In this document: one piece after another, positions 1-7,731 of the stretch
How positions within the stretch are numbered: position 1 is the first letter of the stretch
Layout of the letters: each line of letters begins with the position of its first letter
Source of the DNA: Rhodobacter sp.
Lineage (GTDB): Bacteria; Pseudomonadota; Alphaproteobacteria; Rhodobacterales; Rhodobacteraceae
Assembly: GCA_027484145.1 (NCBI GenBank)
Contig: JAIXUH010000023.1
Location: 60,214 to 124,213 of the forward strand
Length of the DNA: 64,000 nucleotides
Direction of reading: 5' to 3'
Translations under genes and position numbers: made by a program
Notes under the pieces: model-generated
Told to the model about the DNA's origin: nothing
Databases searched by the model: none
The model's input: the letters and a program-made list of their open reading frames with translations, nothing else

Positions 1-905
1 AGGCTTCCGATCAGCGGCACCAGTGCAACGCCCGCCACCATCAGGGCGGCCCCGCCGATCATCACCGGGCGGTCGGCCATGCGGTCAAGGAGGCGCGGCA
101 GCAAAAAGGCAGCCAGCATCGACCCCGCGCCAAAGCCAGCAAAGGCCAGTGCCACGGCTTCCTCGGCCAAGCCCAGCCGCGCCTGCACCAGAACGACCGT
201 GTTGACATAGACCATCGCACCGGCTGCGGCGACGGCAGCCTCCATCACCATCAGCCCGCGCAGGCGGGGGGTGCGGGTATAGATGCGGATGCCTTTGGTT
301 ACATCGGCCCAAAAGGCGCTGCCCTCGGCGCGTGCCCTGTCCGGCAAGCGCGCGGTCAGCACCAGCATCGCAGAGGCCACGAACCCCACGACCGTGCCCG
401 CAAACAGCACCGGAAAGCTGACCACCGTCAGCAGCAGCGCCGCGATCATGGGTGAGGCGAGTTGCTCCAGATCCTCGCTTAGACGCAGCAAGGACAGGGC
501 GTTGGTGTAATCATCCTCATCCTTCAGCACATCCGGGATCACCGCTTGAAAGGCAGGGGTAAACCCGGCCGATGCCGCCTGAAGAAAGAAGATCAGCACA
601 TAGACCTGCCAGATCTGATCGACAAAGGGCAGGCAGGCGATCACGCCTGCGCGCAGCAGGTCCAGCGTCACCAGAAAGGCCCGGCGCGGCAGGCGTTCGG
701 CCACAGCCGCCGCCACCGGAGCCAGCGTGACATAGGCCACCATCTTGATGGCCAATGCCGTGCCCAGCACCGCGCCTGCCGTGTCGCCCGCCAACTGCCA
801 GGCCAAAAGCCCCAACGCCACCGTGGCTAGGCCCGTACCCAAAAGCGCCACGATCTGCGCGGCAAAGAGGTGGCGGAAGGTGGGGTTGCGCAGGGTGTGA
901 AGCAT
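1..905 (-). CDS. MFS transporter, C-terminus cut by window edge
   Basis: The reverse strand reads openly from an ATG at 905 to the window edge (301 codons, no stop), starting MLHTLRNPTFRHLFAAQIVA. It contains many hydrophobic segments typical of the major facilitator superfamily, with basic loops such as ERLPRR and LPRLLDRMADRP between helices. The start codon follows the TAG stop of the CsoR-like gene directly (TAGATG), so the two are co-transcribed and probably translationally coupled. A metal-sensing repressor upstream suggests metal export, in the manner of NreB-type nickel MFS pumps; this is inference from context, and substrate residues cannot be judged. About a quarter of the protein lies outside the window. 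Confidence 0.85.
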   Translation of the reverse strand, partial: MLHTLRNPTFRHLFAAQIVALLGTGLATVALGLLAWQLAGDTAGAVLGTALAIKMVAYVTLAPVAAAVAERLPRRAFLVTLDLLRAGVIACLPFVDQIWQVYVLIFFLQAASAGFTPAFQAVIPDVLKDEDDYTNALSLLRLSEDLEQLASPMIAALLLTVVSFPVLFAGTVVGFVASAMLVLTARLPDRARAEGSAFWADVTKGIRIYTRTPRLRGLMVMEAAVAAAGAMVYVNTVVLVQARLGLAEEAVALAFAGFGAGSMLAAFLLPRLLDRMADRPVMIGGAALMVAGVALVPLIGS

Positions 906-1163
906 CTAGAGGAGTTTTGTCAGCGATTTGATCTCGGCCAGATCATGCGCGCCGCCGCTGGTCACACAATGGTCGATGTGGTCGTGGATCAGGGCCCGCT
1001 TCGCCTCGGCCACCGCGCGTTCGACCGCATGCAGTTGTGTGGCCAGATCGACGCAGGTACGCCCCTCTTCGATCATGCCGATCACCCGCCGCAAGTGCCC
1101 CTCGGCACGTTTCAGCCGGGTGGTGATGGCAGGGTGGCTTGCGTGGACATGCGGTTCTGACAT
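906..1163 (-). CDS. CsoR/RcnR/FrmR-family metal-sensing repressor
   Basis: This 85-residue all-helical protein matches the DUF156 family, which represses metal efflux genes until Cu(I), Ni(II) or Co(II) binds. The ligand pattern is visible: Cys37, His62 and Cys66, as in CsoR and InrS, plus an N-terminal HVHASH segment like the His residues that RcnR and InrS use for nickel. Ser or Cys variation at these positions decides the metal, so nickel or copper are both possible; the neighbouring HupE-like and MFS genes favour nickel/cobalt. A G/C-tract palindrome of the family's operator type lies 12 bp upstream of the start. Confidence 0.9.
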   Translation of the reverse strand: MSEPHVHASHPAITTRLKRAEGHLRRVIGMIEEGRTCVDLATQLHAVERAVAEAKRALIHDHIDHCVTSGGAHDLAEIKSLTKLL

Positions 1164-1174
1164 AGAAAGAGATT

Positions 1175-1191
1175 ATCCCCCCTGGGGGGAT
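1175..1191. promoter_or_regulatory. C6-T-G6 operator for the CsoR/RcnR-type repressor
   Basis: The sequence ATCCCCCCTGGGGGGAT is a perfect 17-bp inverted repeat centred at 1183. Homopolymeric G/C tracts flanked by A/T are the established operator form for RcnR, CsoR and InrS. It sits between the start of the repressor gene on the minus strand and the plus-strand metal genes, so one site could control both directions. Confidence 0.75.
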
Positions 1192-1236
1192 CAGGCAAGC
1201 AGGGAACCGGGGCGTGCACCCCCAAAGGATGCGACA

Positions 1237-1587
1237 ATGCGGCGGCGATTGACGGGATGGGGCAGGCTTTGGGCGCTGTGTGCGGCCTTGGGTCTGGCAT
1301 TTGCCCTTGCCGCAGCGCCTGCGATCGAGGCGGTCAAGCATGGCCCCGCGACACAGGCCGCCGAAGCCGACCACCGCGCCTTTCATGCCGCGCACGGCCA
1401 TTCCCATGATTTACCCGCCGGTCACCACGACTCGGGCGACCATGACCATGTTAGCGCGGCGGTCCTTGCTCCGGCCGGGGCTGAGGTGCATTCCGCGCCC
1501 GCGCGTAAACTGCATCCCGATGCCATGGTCGCCAACGGCACGATCCGCGACGGACCGCGACGCCCACCCCGGCTGACGATGATCTGA
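1237..1587 (+). CDS. His-rich exported protein, probable metal buffer
   Basis: A 116-residue protein begins MRRRLTGWGRLWALCAALGL, giving a basic N-terminus followed by a hydrophobic stretch that could be a signal peptide or a membrane anchor. Residues around 48-75 are histidine- and aspartate-rich (HRAFHAAHGHSHD, then HHDSGDHDH), typical of metal-binding linkers. It is the first gene downstream of the palindromic operator and is followed by a HupE/UreJ-like gene, so periplasmic capture of nickel or a similar metal is a reasonable inference. No family could be named. The start at 1237 was chosen because it puts the hydrophobic segment at the N-terminus. Confidence 0.6.
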   Translation: MRRRLTGWGRLWALCAALGLAFALAAAPAIEAVKHGPATQAAEADHRAFHAAHGHSHDLPAGHHDSGDHDHVSAAVLAPAGAEVHSAPARKLHPDAMVANGTIRDGPRRPPRLTMI

Positions 1588-1641
1588 GCCGCCGTCCGGT
1601 TGCGGGCGGCAGACAGTCTTTTTCGTCAGGATATTCATGAA

Positions 1642-2367
1642 ATGACATCCAACATTCTGGCGCGCTTGCGCCCCCCGGTGCCGTGGCCAGCCTTGGCTGC
1701 GTTCGGCACCCTCTTGATCGCCCTGTTGCTTGCGGGCGCAGCCCTTGCCCATAACGTCACCGAAGGCGACGCGGGCTATGTGCAGGAGGTGACGGGCTTC
1801 CGCCCTATCGCCTTTATCTACCTTGGCGCCAAGCACATGGTGACGGGCTATGACCATCTGCTGTTCCTCGCCGGGGTGATCTTCTTCCTCTACCGGGGCC
1901 GGGACATCGCCACCTACGTCAGCCTCTTTGCCATCGGCCATTCGATCACGATGATCGCGGGTGTCTGGTGGTCGATTTCGATCAACGCCTACATCATTGA
2001 CGCCATCATCGCGTTTTCGGTGGTCTACAAGGCGCTGGATAACCTTGGCGCCTTCCGCCTGTGGTTCGGAGTTCAGCCGGATACCAAAGCCGCCACTCTG
2101 ATCTTCGGCCTGCTGCACGGCTTTGGTCTGGCCACCAAGATTCAGGATTACGACATCTCGCCCGATGGCCTTTTGGGCAACCTCATCGCCTTCAACCTGG
2201 GGGTGGAGCTTGGGCAGTTGATGGCGCTGGCGCTGATCCTGACGGCGATGACCCACTGGCGGGCGCGGCCTGCCTTTGCCCGGCAGGCCTGTGCCGCGAA
2301 TGTCCTGATAATGGTGGTTGGATTTGCCCTGATGGGCCTGCAGATCACCGGCTATTTCGTCGCCTGA
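1642..2367 (+). CDS. HupE/UreJ-like membrane protein
   Basis: This protein of about 241 residues has a signal-like N-terminus ending in AALAHN and several membrane helices. It contains the conserved histidine motifs of the HupE/UreJ-2 group: GYDHLLFLAG, IGHSITMIAG and FGLLHGFGLA. HupE proteins are nickel permeases, and the relatives in this group lie with metal genes. An in-frame start 42 bases earlier exists, but the ATG at 1642, preceded by an AGGA-like site, places the signal segment better. It belongs to the operon running from 1237 to 3180. Confidence 0.8.
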   Translation: MTSNILARLRPPVPWPALAAFGTLLIALLLAGAALAHNVTEGDAGYVQEVTGFRPIAFIYLGAKHMVTGYDHLLFLAGVIFFLYRGRDIATYVSLFAIGHSITMIAGVWWSISINAYIIDAIIAFSVVYKALDNLGAFRLWFGVQPDTKAATLIFGLLHGFGLATKIQDYDISPDGLLGNLIAFNLGVELGQLMALALILTAMTHWRARPAFARQACAANVLIMVVGFALMGLQITGYFVA

Positions 2368-2382
2368 AAGGAGGGCTGACCC

Positions 2383-3180
2383 ATGACCAACCGTTTTGAC
2401 ACACCCAAAGCCCCCCTGCAGGCAGAACCCCGGCCTATGGCGACAAACGTCCAGTCGGTGCCCGCCACACCCGGCGGGTTGATTCGTTCCACCCTGCTGG
2501 CAGCCGGGGCGGCAGGGGCGATCCTTGTCCTGTTCTGGTTGCCCGCCGAATACGGGATCGACCCGACCGGCGTAGGCGGCCTGACCGGGCTGACCGAGAT
2601 GGGCGAGATAAAGAGCCAACTTGCCGCCGAAGCAGAGGCCGATACGCTTGCCGCCGCTGCGGAGCCGGTTTTGGCACCTGCGCCAGCCGTGGCGGCGCCC
2701 GAAATCCTTGCGCGCCTTGACCGTATCGACGCCCAGCTTGCGGCCATCAGCGCAGTGATCGGCACGCCGCCCAGCCTGACCGAGCCTGTTCCTGAAGCGC
2801 CAATAGCGGCACAGCCTGCGCCTGAAGAGGTTGCCGCCGCACCCGAGCCTGTCGAGGCCACCGCCCCGGAATGGCGCGACGAGGTCAGCTATACCCTGAA
2901 CCCCGGCGAGGGGATCGAGGTGAAGCTGGCGATGGAGGCAGGCCAGACCGCCCGCTTTGCGTGGACGGCAAATGGCGGCGTGGTGAACTTTGATCTGCAC
3001 GGCGATGGTGCTGGGCAAAAGCGGAGCTATGAACAGGGCCGCGCCGTGCCGGAGCAGGCGGGCGAACTGACCGCCGCCTTTACCGGCAACCACGGCTGGT
3101 TCTGGCGCAACCGCTCTGACGCGCCGGTGACGGTCACGCTGCGGACGGGCGGCGCCTATGCGGAACTGAAGGCACCCTGA
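2383..3180 (+). CDS. Single-span transmembrane anchor protein
   Basis: The 265-residue product has one clear membrane helix at about residues 32-52 (GLIRSTLLAAGAAGAILVLF). A periplasmic Ala/Pro/Glu-rich linker with a short coiled-coil-like stretch (ARLDRIDAQLAAISAV) follows, then a C-terminal domain of about 90 residues that looks beta-rich and carries WRDEVSYTLNPGEG and NHGWFWRNRSD. Proteins of this layout are commonly found directly behind HupE/UreJ-2 genes and are usually called transmembrane anchor proteins. The gene starts 15 bp after the HupE-like stop. Its molecular role is unknown; support of the metal permease is inferred from the pairing. Confidence 0.7.
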   Translation: MTNRFDTPKAPLQAEPRPMATNVQSVPATPGGLIRSTLLAAGAAGAILVLFWLPAEYGIDPTGVGGLTGLTEMGEIKSQLAAEAEADTLAAAAEPVLAPAPAVAAPEILARLDRIDAQLAAISAVIGTPPSLTEPVPEAPIAAQPAPEEVAAAPEPVEATAPEWRDEVSYTLNPGEGIEVKLAMEAGQTARFAWTANGGVVNFDLHGDGAGQKRSYEQGRAVPEQAGELTAAFTGNHGWFWRNRSDAPVTVTLRTGGAYAELKAP

Positions 3181-3223
3181 CCCGAACCATTATCCCAAAG
3201 CAGCATCCTGCACGACGTGCCGT

Positions 3224-3259
3224 AACGCCGCCCCGTGGCACGCCACCGGGGCGGCGGTT
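3224..3259. terminator. Bidirectional hairpin between convergent operons
   Basis: A 10-bp perfect stem (CGCCGCCCCG at 3226-3235 pairing with 3247-3256), with an 11-base loop and extra A/T pairing outside, lies between the convergent anchor-protein and galD genes. The poly-T tract is short, so it is a moderate terminator candidate. Confidence 0.55.
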
Positions 3260-3300
3260 ATCGGCAGGTCAGATCAGGGGCGTGAGGTTTTCCAAGGCCA

Positions 3301-4362
3301 TCAAGACGCGACGGGGATCGGGAACGCCATCCCGTCAAACAACTTGCGCGCGGTGCGCAGGGTACCGGCACCGATCACCGCGCCATCTCGGATGTCCAGC
3401 AAAACCTCGGCCATGCCACCCGGATGTTCGATGCGATAGCGGGCGTCCTTGGGTTGCTCTGCCACCTGTGCAGCCGGACCTGTGGGCAACAGGCAGGCCG
3501 TGGCCACGCTGACCGCTGCCAGAACGCCGATACCGGCATGCACCCGGTGCGGAATAAGGCTGCGGGTGTTGATGACGCCGCCATGGGCGGGCGGTGAGAC
3601 AAGGGTCATCTTGGGCACCGATTTTGCGCTGACATCGCCAAGGTTCATAAGCGGTCCGGCCTGCAGGCGAATGGCTTCGATCCGGGCCTTCAGGGTGCTG
3701 TCGGCCTCTAGCACCTCGGGGCTTTCCTGCCCGGACAGGCCAAACGCCGCAGCAGGCATCACGGCGATCGGCATGCCATTGTCGATCAGCGTGCAGGGCA
3801 CCTGATCAATCAGGTCAACCGCCCGGCCTGTCGGCAGCATCGACCCGCACATCGACCCCGCGATGCCCGTAAACATCAACGCGACCGGGGCATGGCTGCC
3901 GGGCACGCCGTCAATCCGTGCTGATCCGGCATAGCTGACCCGGCCACCCGGTGTTGCCACGCGGGCTACGGCAACCTCGCCAGTGTTCAGCATGTGAATG
4001 CGAACTTCGGTGATGCCATCCTGTGCCTGCACCAGCCCGCGTTCAATTGCGGCTGGGCCAACGGCGGCAAGGATATTGCCACAGGGCTGTGCGTCACTGA
4101 CCAGCGGTTGATCGACAAAGACCTGCAGGAACAGATAGTCCACATCCGCATCGGGGCGGCTGGGCGGCGAAAGGATGGCAACCTTTGATGTCAGCGGATC
4201 ACCCCCGCCGATCCCGTCAATCTGGCGCGGGTCGGGGCTGCCCATCAGGCGCAGCAGCAGCGCATCGCGCTGGTCCGGGGCGGCGGGCAGGTCACGGGCC
4301 AGCAGATAGGCCCCCTTTGACGTGCCCCCCCGCATCCACAGACAGGGAACGCCGTCAGACAT
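3301..4362 (-). CDS. galD: 4-oxalomesaconate tautomerase (PrpF family)
   Basis: The 353-residue product starts [20 protein letters not shown], the typical opening of the PrpF/GalD family of cofactor-free isomerases. Two diaminopimelate-epimerase-like halves are visible, with conserved [21 protein letters not shown] and DQPCGNIL-type segments ([15 protein letters not shown]). GalD interconverts keto and enol forms of 4-oxalomesaconate in gallate and protocatechuate 4,5-cleavage degradation. Its ATG overlaps the end of the aldolase gene by 8 bp, which fixes the start at 4362 and rejects a 56-residue upstream extension. It is the last gene of a four-gene operon. PrpF homologues also act on methylaconitate, but the neighbours make the gallate role likely. 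Confidence 0.85.
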   Translation of the reverse strand: MSDGVPCLWMRGGTSKGAYLLARDLPAAPDQRDALLLRLMGSPDPRQIDGIGGGDPLTSKVAILSPPSRPDADVDYLFLQVFVDQPLVSDAQPCGNILAAVGPAAIERGLVQAQDGITEVRIHMLNTGEVAVARVATPGGRVSYAGSARIDGVPGSHAPVALMFTGIAGSMCGSMLPTGRAVDLIDQVPCTLIDNGMPIAVMPAAAFGLSGQESPEVLEADSTLKARIEAIRLQAGPLMNLGDVSAKSVPKMTLVSPPAHGGVINTRSLIPHRVHAGIGVLAAVSVATACLLPTGPAAQVAEQPKDARYRIEHPGGMAEVLLDIRDGAVIGAGTLRTARKLFDGMAFPIPVAS

Positions 4363-5026
4363 AGCGCAGCCCTTTGGCTGCAAGTGCTGCCCGCATGTTG
4401 TAAAGATCAAGCCCCAGCGTGCCTGAGGCCAGCGTTTGGCGCTTGGCCTCTTCCGCAGCAAGGCGCGCGGTGGCGGCGGCCAGCACGGCGGCCGCTTCGG
4501 CCTGTTTGACCACCACCACGCCATCATCATCGGCCACGATCACGTCGCCCGCGCCGATGGCCTGTCCGGCACAGACGATGGGCACGTTGACCGACCCGAG
4601 GGTTTCCTTGACGGTGCCTTGCGCGGAAATCGCCTTGGACCAGACGGGAAACCCCATCGCGGTCAGGTCGCGCACATCGCGCACGCCCGCGTCAATAATC
4701 AGACCCCGGCAACCGCGCGCGAGGGCAGAGGTGGCCAGAAGATCACCGAAATAACCATTGTCGCAGGGGCTGGTCGGGGCCAGCACCAGAATGTCACCGG
4801 GTTGCAACTGTTCGATGGCGACATGCAGCATCCAGTTGTCACCGGGGGGCGCGCTGATCGTGACGGCCGAGCCTGCCACCTGCACACCCGCAAAGATCGG
4901 GCGCATGTAACTGGCCAGACAGCCCTTGCGGCCTTGCGCTTCGTGCACGGTGGCCACGCCGGCGCGGGCCAGACCGTCGATGATGGCGGCATCGGCGCGT
5001 GGGATGGATTGGATGACAATGCCCAT
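4355..5026 (-). CDS. galC: 4-carboxy-4-hydroxy-2-oxoadipate aldolase (RraA-like)
   Basis: This 223-residue protein belongs to the HMG/CHA class II pyruvate aldolase family with the RraA fold. The diagnostic glycine-aspartate loop and the metal/substrate pair are present in [12 protein letters not shown] followed by GVRD (D-X20-R-D type). It would split 4-carboxy-4-hydroxy-2-oxoadipate into pyruvate and oxaloacetate, the last step of the gallate/protocatechuate 4,5 pathway. The conserved [23 protein letters not shown] segment near residues 59-82 is typical of the family. It lies 3 bp behind the VOC dioxygenase and overlaps galD. Confidence 0.88.
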   Translation of the reverse strand: MGIVIQSIPRADAAIIDGLARAGVATVHEAQGRKGCLASYMRPIFAGVQVAGSAVTISAPPGDNWMLHVAIEQLQPGDILVLAPTSPCDNGYFGDLLATSALARGCRGLIIDAGVRDVRDLTAMGFPVWSKAISAQGTVKETLGSVNVPIVCAGQAIGAGDVIVADDDGVVVVKQAEAAAVLAAATARLAAEEAKRQTLASGTLGLDLYNMRAALAAKGLRYV

Positions 5027-5029
5027 GGC

Positions 5030-5977
5030 TCAGTCCTTTTTCACCGGCGGAGTGCCGTGGGTGTGGAAGGTGTCGATGGTTTTCAGGCCCCACGCCTGCC
5101 CCTTCTTCCGCTCGGCCTCGGTCCAGACCACGGGCTGATGATCGGGGGCCAGGATCAGGCGCGCGCCGGCATTGGCCAGTTCCACGCGGTTGCCGGCCGG
5201 TTCCCAGACATACAGAAAGAACGTGCCCTGAATGGCGTGCTTGTGCGGGCCGGTTTCGATATGGACGCCGTTTTCCAGAAAGATGTCGGCGGCGCGCAAG
5301 ATGTCTTCGCGGGTATCGGTGGCATAGGTGACATGGTGCAGGCGCCCGTGACCGCCGCTGTGGTCTTCGGTGCAGGCGAGGTCATAGGTCTTGTTGTTGA
5401 CGGTGAACCAGCAGCCCCCGGTGCGGCCATTGTCCAGTTGGATCATCTCGGTCACGCGGCTGCCCAGACAGGTTTCCATGAAGCGGCGGAATTCGGCGAC
5501 ATCGGTGGCCAGAAGGTTCAGATGGTCGATCCGGCGGGGCGCGACCCCTTGCGCGGTATAGCGGCTGGCCATGTTTTTCAGGGCGGGGCGGTCTGCATCG
5601 CTGGGCGCGTAGCGGTTGGTTTGCCAATAGATTTCAAAGATATGGCCAAAGGAGTCTTCGAACCGAAAGGCGGGGCCGTGGCTGTGATCGCCCGCCGTCC
5701 AGCCATGCGTCTTGAAGCCCGAGCTTTCGATGATCGCCACCTGATCGGCCAAAGCCTGCGCCGACGCCGCGCGATAGCCGATATGGCCGACGCCGGTGGT
5801 ATGGTGGCGCGTCAGTTTGAGCGAACAGAATTCATAGTCATCCCACGCGCGCAGATAGGCGCTGGTTTCATCCTGCCCTGACAGCTTCAGCCCATAGACG
5901 CGGGTGAAGAAGTCAAGACTGTCCTCGAACCGATCCGTGTAAACTTCGACATGACCCAGATGCGCGATGTGTCCCAT
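5030..5977 (-). CDS. VOC-family extradiol (catechol 2,3-type) dioxygenase
   Basis: The 315-residue, two-module VOC protein has the size and ligand spacing of type I extradiol dioxygenases. His152 (DHLNLL), His214/His215 (RLHHVTY) and Glu266 (NRVELA) match the Fe(II) triad H153/H214/E265 of XylE, and Tyr256 sits in the expected place. It would open a catecholic ring next to the hydroxyls using O2. Its substrate is unknown: it shares a tight operon with galB, galC and galD, whose pathway normally begins with a type II (LigB-fold) dioxygenase. The start overlaps the galB stop by one base (TGATG). Confidence 0.85.
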   Translation of the reverse strand: MGHIAHLGHVEVYTDRFEDSLDFFTRVYGLKLSGQDETSAYLRAWDDYEFCSLKLTRHHTTGVGHIGYRAASAQALADQVAIIESSGFKTHGWTAGDHSHGPAFRFEDSFGHIFEIYWQTNRYAPSDADRPALKNMASRYTAQGVAPRRIDHLNLLATDVAEFRRFMETCLGSRVTEMIQLDNGRTGGCWFTVNNKTYDLACTEDHSGGHGRLHHVTYATDTREDILRAADIFLENGVHIETGPHKHAIQGTFFLYVWEPAGNRVELANAGARLILAPDHQPVVWTEAERKKGQAWGLKTIDTFHTHGTPPVKKD

Positions 5978-6711
5978 CAGAGTTCGTCAACCGTGCGCGG
6001 GAACATCGACTGGAACCCTTCGGCATAAAGGGCTTGCCGCCCGCCCGACTGCCCGCCCGAGTTGCGCTGGAAATGGTTGGCGCGGTTTTGCGCCACGCGG
6101 GTGTAGAACGCCCACAGGTGTTCCTGCCCTTCCATGCATTCGATGGCAGCGCGCTTTTGGTCCCAGACCGGGGTGATGTCGAGAAAGACATCCGGCTTCC
6201 AGCCCATCTGTTCGGTCTGGTGCGGCTCAAACAGGTAAAGCTGCGGCGCGCCCAACACCTTTTGCCCCGGATTATGGCCCCAGGCCTGTGCGATCATGCG
6301 GGCCTCCAGCGCCACCTGCGTGGTATACATGTGGTCGGTGTTATAGGGGTCAAAGGCGCTGTGGCTCATCATGAAAGACGGCTGCACGTCACGGATGATG
6401 TCCACCAGACGCATCTTGTCGTCTTGCGACAGGTGCAGCGGGTAATCGCCCAGATCAAGACAGATCAGGTCATGCACGCCCAAGGCCTTTGCCGCCGCCT
6501 CGGCCTCGGCCCGGCGAGCGGCCTTCACAACCTCCAGCGTCATGCCGGGGTTTTTCCACAGCTTGGCGCTTTCACCACGCTCGCCAAACGACAGGCAGAC
6601 CACCGTCACGCGGTAACCCATGGCCGCATGCAGCGCGATGGCCCCGCCACAACGCCAGACGAAATCGGCGGCATGGGCCGAAAGGATGAGGGCGGTCTTG
6701 GTGGTGGTCAT
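5977..6711 (-). CDS. galB: 4-oxalomesaconate hydratase, PIG-L deacetylase fold
   Basis: A 244-residue protein of the PIG-L (LmbE-like) zinc family. The first metal motif reads SAHAADFVWRCGGAIA, where deacetylases have AHPDD; this altered form is the one found in GalB, the zinc hydratase that converts 4-oxalomesaconate into 4-carboxy-4-hydroxy-2-oxoadipate. Further conserved parts are SFGERGES, SHSAFDPYNTDHMYT and the C-terminal EHLWAFYTRVA. The start at 6711 aligns the motif near the N-terminus; an upstream extension of 27 residues has no family support. It is the promoter-proximal gene of the galB-dioxygenase-galC-galD operon. Confidence 0.85.
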   Translation of the reverse strand: MTTTKTALILSAHAADFVWRCGGAIALHAAMGYRVTVVCLSFGERGESAKLWKNPGMTLEVVKAARRAEAEAAAKALGVHDLICLDLGDYPLHLSQDDKMRLVDIIRDVQPSFMMSHSAFDPYNTDHMYTTQVALEARMIAQAWGHNPGQKVLGAPQLYLFEPHQTEQMGWKPDVFLDITPVWDQKRAAIECMEGQEHLWAFYTRVAQNRANHFQRNSGGQSGGRQALYAEGFQSMFPRTVDEL

Positions 6712-6785
6712 GGCAGAATCCTGTGTTGTCGGTTGCCGCAGAATGGGCGCGAAACCCGCCCCCTGCCAATTCAGAACGCCGGAAA

Positions 6786-6810
6786 ATGCCATAATCTTTG
6801 GCTATAGCAT
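6786..6810. promoter_or_regulatory. Inverted repeat, candidate LysR operator
   Basis: ATGCCATA (6786-6793) and TATAGCAT (6803-6810) form 8-bp arms with one mismatch and a 9-base spacer, in the 159-bp gap between the divergent galB and DUF1932 genes. An imperfect dyad of this size fits the T-N11-A type boxes of LysR regulators, and a LysR gene lies two genes away. Confidence 0.4.
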
Positions 6811-6870
6811 CTTGAAACACTGTCGACGCAGAGGCAGGCTTGGCGCGGCCATGCCAAAAGGAACTGCAGG

Positions 6871-7731
6871 ATGTGGGATATCGTATTCTTTGGCTTTGGC
6901 GAGGCTGGTCAGGCGTTTGCCGCCGGATTGCGGCCCCTGTCTCTGGCGCTGGCCGCCCATGATCTGAAGCTAGATGGTGAAGGCCCTGATGGCCCGTGCC
7001 ATCAGGCCTTGGCCGCCCTTGGTGTCACGGCTTGTGCGCTGTCAGACCTGACTTGCGCGCGGGTTGTCATCTGCCTTGTCACTGCCGATCAGGCGCTGGT
7101 CGCGGCGCAGGCTGCCGCGCCGCATCTGCTGCCGGAATCGCTGTGGTTTGACGGCAATTCCTGTTCGCCGGGCACCAAGCGGCAGGCGGCTGCGGTGATC
7201 GAAGGGGCGGGTGGCCGCTATGTTGACCTTGCGCTGATGGCGCCCGTTCATCCGCGCCTTCACCGCACGCCGATGCTGGCCTCTGGCCCCCATGCCGCCA
7301 TGGGGGGGCAGGTGCTGGCCCGTCTTGGCATGGCGGCAGACGTGACCGGGCCCGAGGTAGGGCAGGCTTCGTCGATCAAGATGCTGCGCTCGGTCATCAT
7401 CAAGGGGCTGGAGGCGCTGATGGCGGAATCCTTTCTGGCGGCCCGCACGGCGGGTGTTGATGCGGCGGTGATCGCGTCTTTGCAGGCGTCTGATCCGGGC
7501 ATCGACTGGGCCCACCGTGGCGCCTACAACCTTGAGCGGATGCTGGTGCATGGCGCACGCCGGGCGGCCGAGATGCACGAGGTGGCCGCCACGTTGCGGG
7601 AACTGGGCCTGCCCGACCGCATGGCGCAGGCGACTGCGGCATGGCAGGCGGAACTGGCCGCATTGGCGGTGGCGCCGGGCCCTGATGATCTGGGCACGCG
7701 GGCTGACCTGATCCTGACCGCCCGCGCATGA
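6871..7731 (+). CDS. NAD(P)-binding dehydrogenase with DUF1932 C-terminal domain
   Basis: The 286-residue protein has an N-terminal Rossmann fold starting IVFFGFGEAGQAFA (GxGxxG near residue 8) and the layout of 6-phosphogluconate/3-hydroxyisobutyrate dehydrogenases. The DGNSCSPGTKRQAA stretch carries the substrate loop, and Lys in GQASSIKMLRSVIIKG sits at the catalytic position. The C-terminal part (about 190-260) matches DUF1932. It is divergent from the gal operon and overlaps the LysR gene by 4 bp (ATGA), so a role in the same pathway is likely. It is not LigC-like (LigC belongs to another family), and its substrate cannot be read from the sequence. Confidence 0.75.
   Translation: MWDIVFFGFGEAGQAFAAGLRPLSLALAAHDLKLDGEGPDGPCHQALAALGVTACALSDLTCARVVICLVTADQALVAAQAAAPHLLPESLWFDGNSCSPGTKRQAAAVIEGAGGRYVDLALMAPVHPRLHRTPMLASGPHAAMGGQVLARLGMAADVTGPEVGQASSIKMLRSVIIKGLEALMAESFLAARTAGVDAAVIASLQASDPGIDWAHRGAYNLERMLVHGARRAAEMHEVAATLRELGLPDRMAQATAAWQAELAALAVAPGPDDLGTRADLILTARA

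Noticed and set aside
1411..3093. A 560-codon open frame on the minus strand opposite the HupE-like and anchor genes
   Set aside because: It is composed of Gly/Arg/Gln-rich sequence without domains and is antisense to genes with clear family matches; high GC makes such shadows common.
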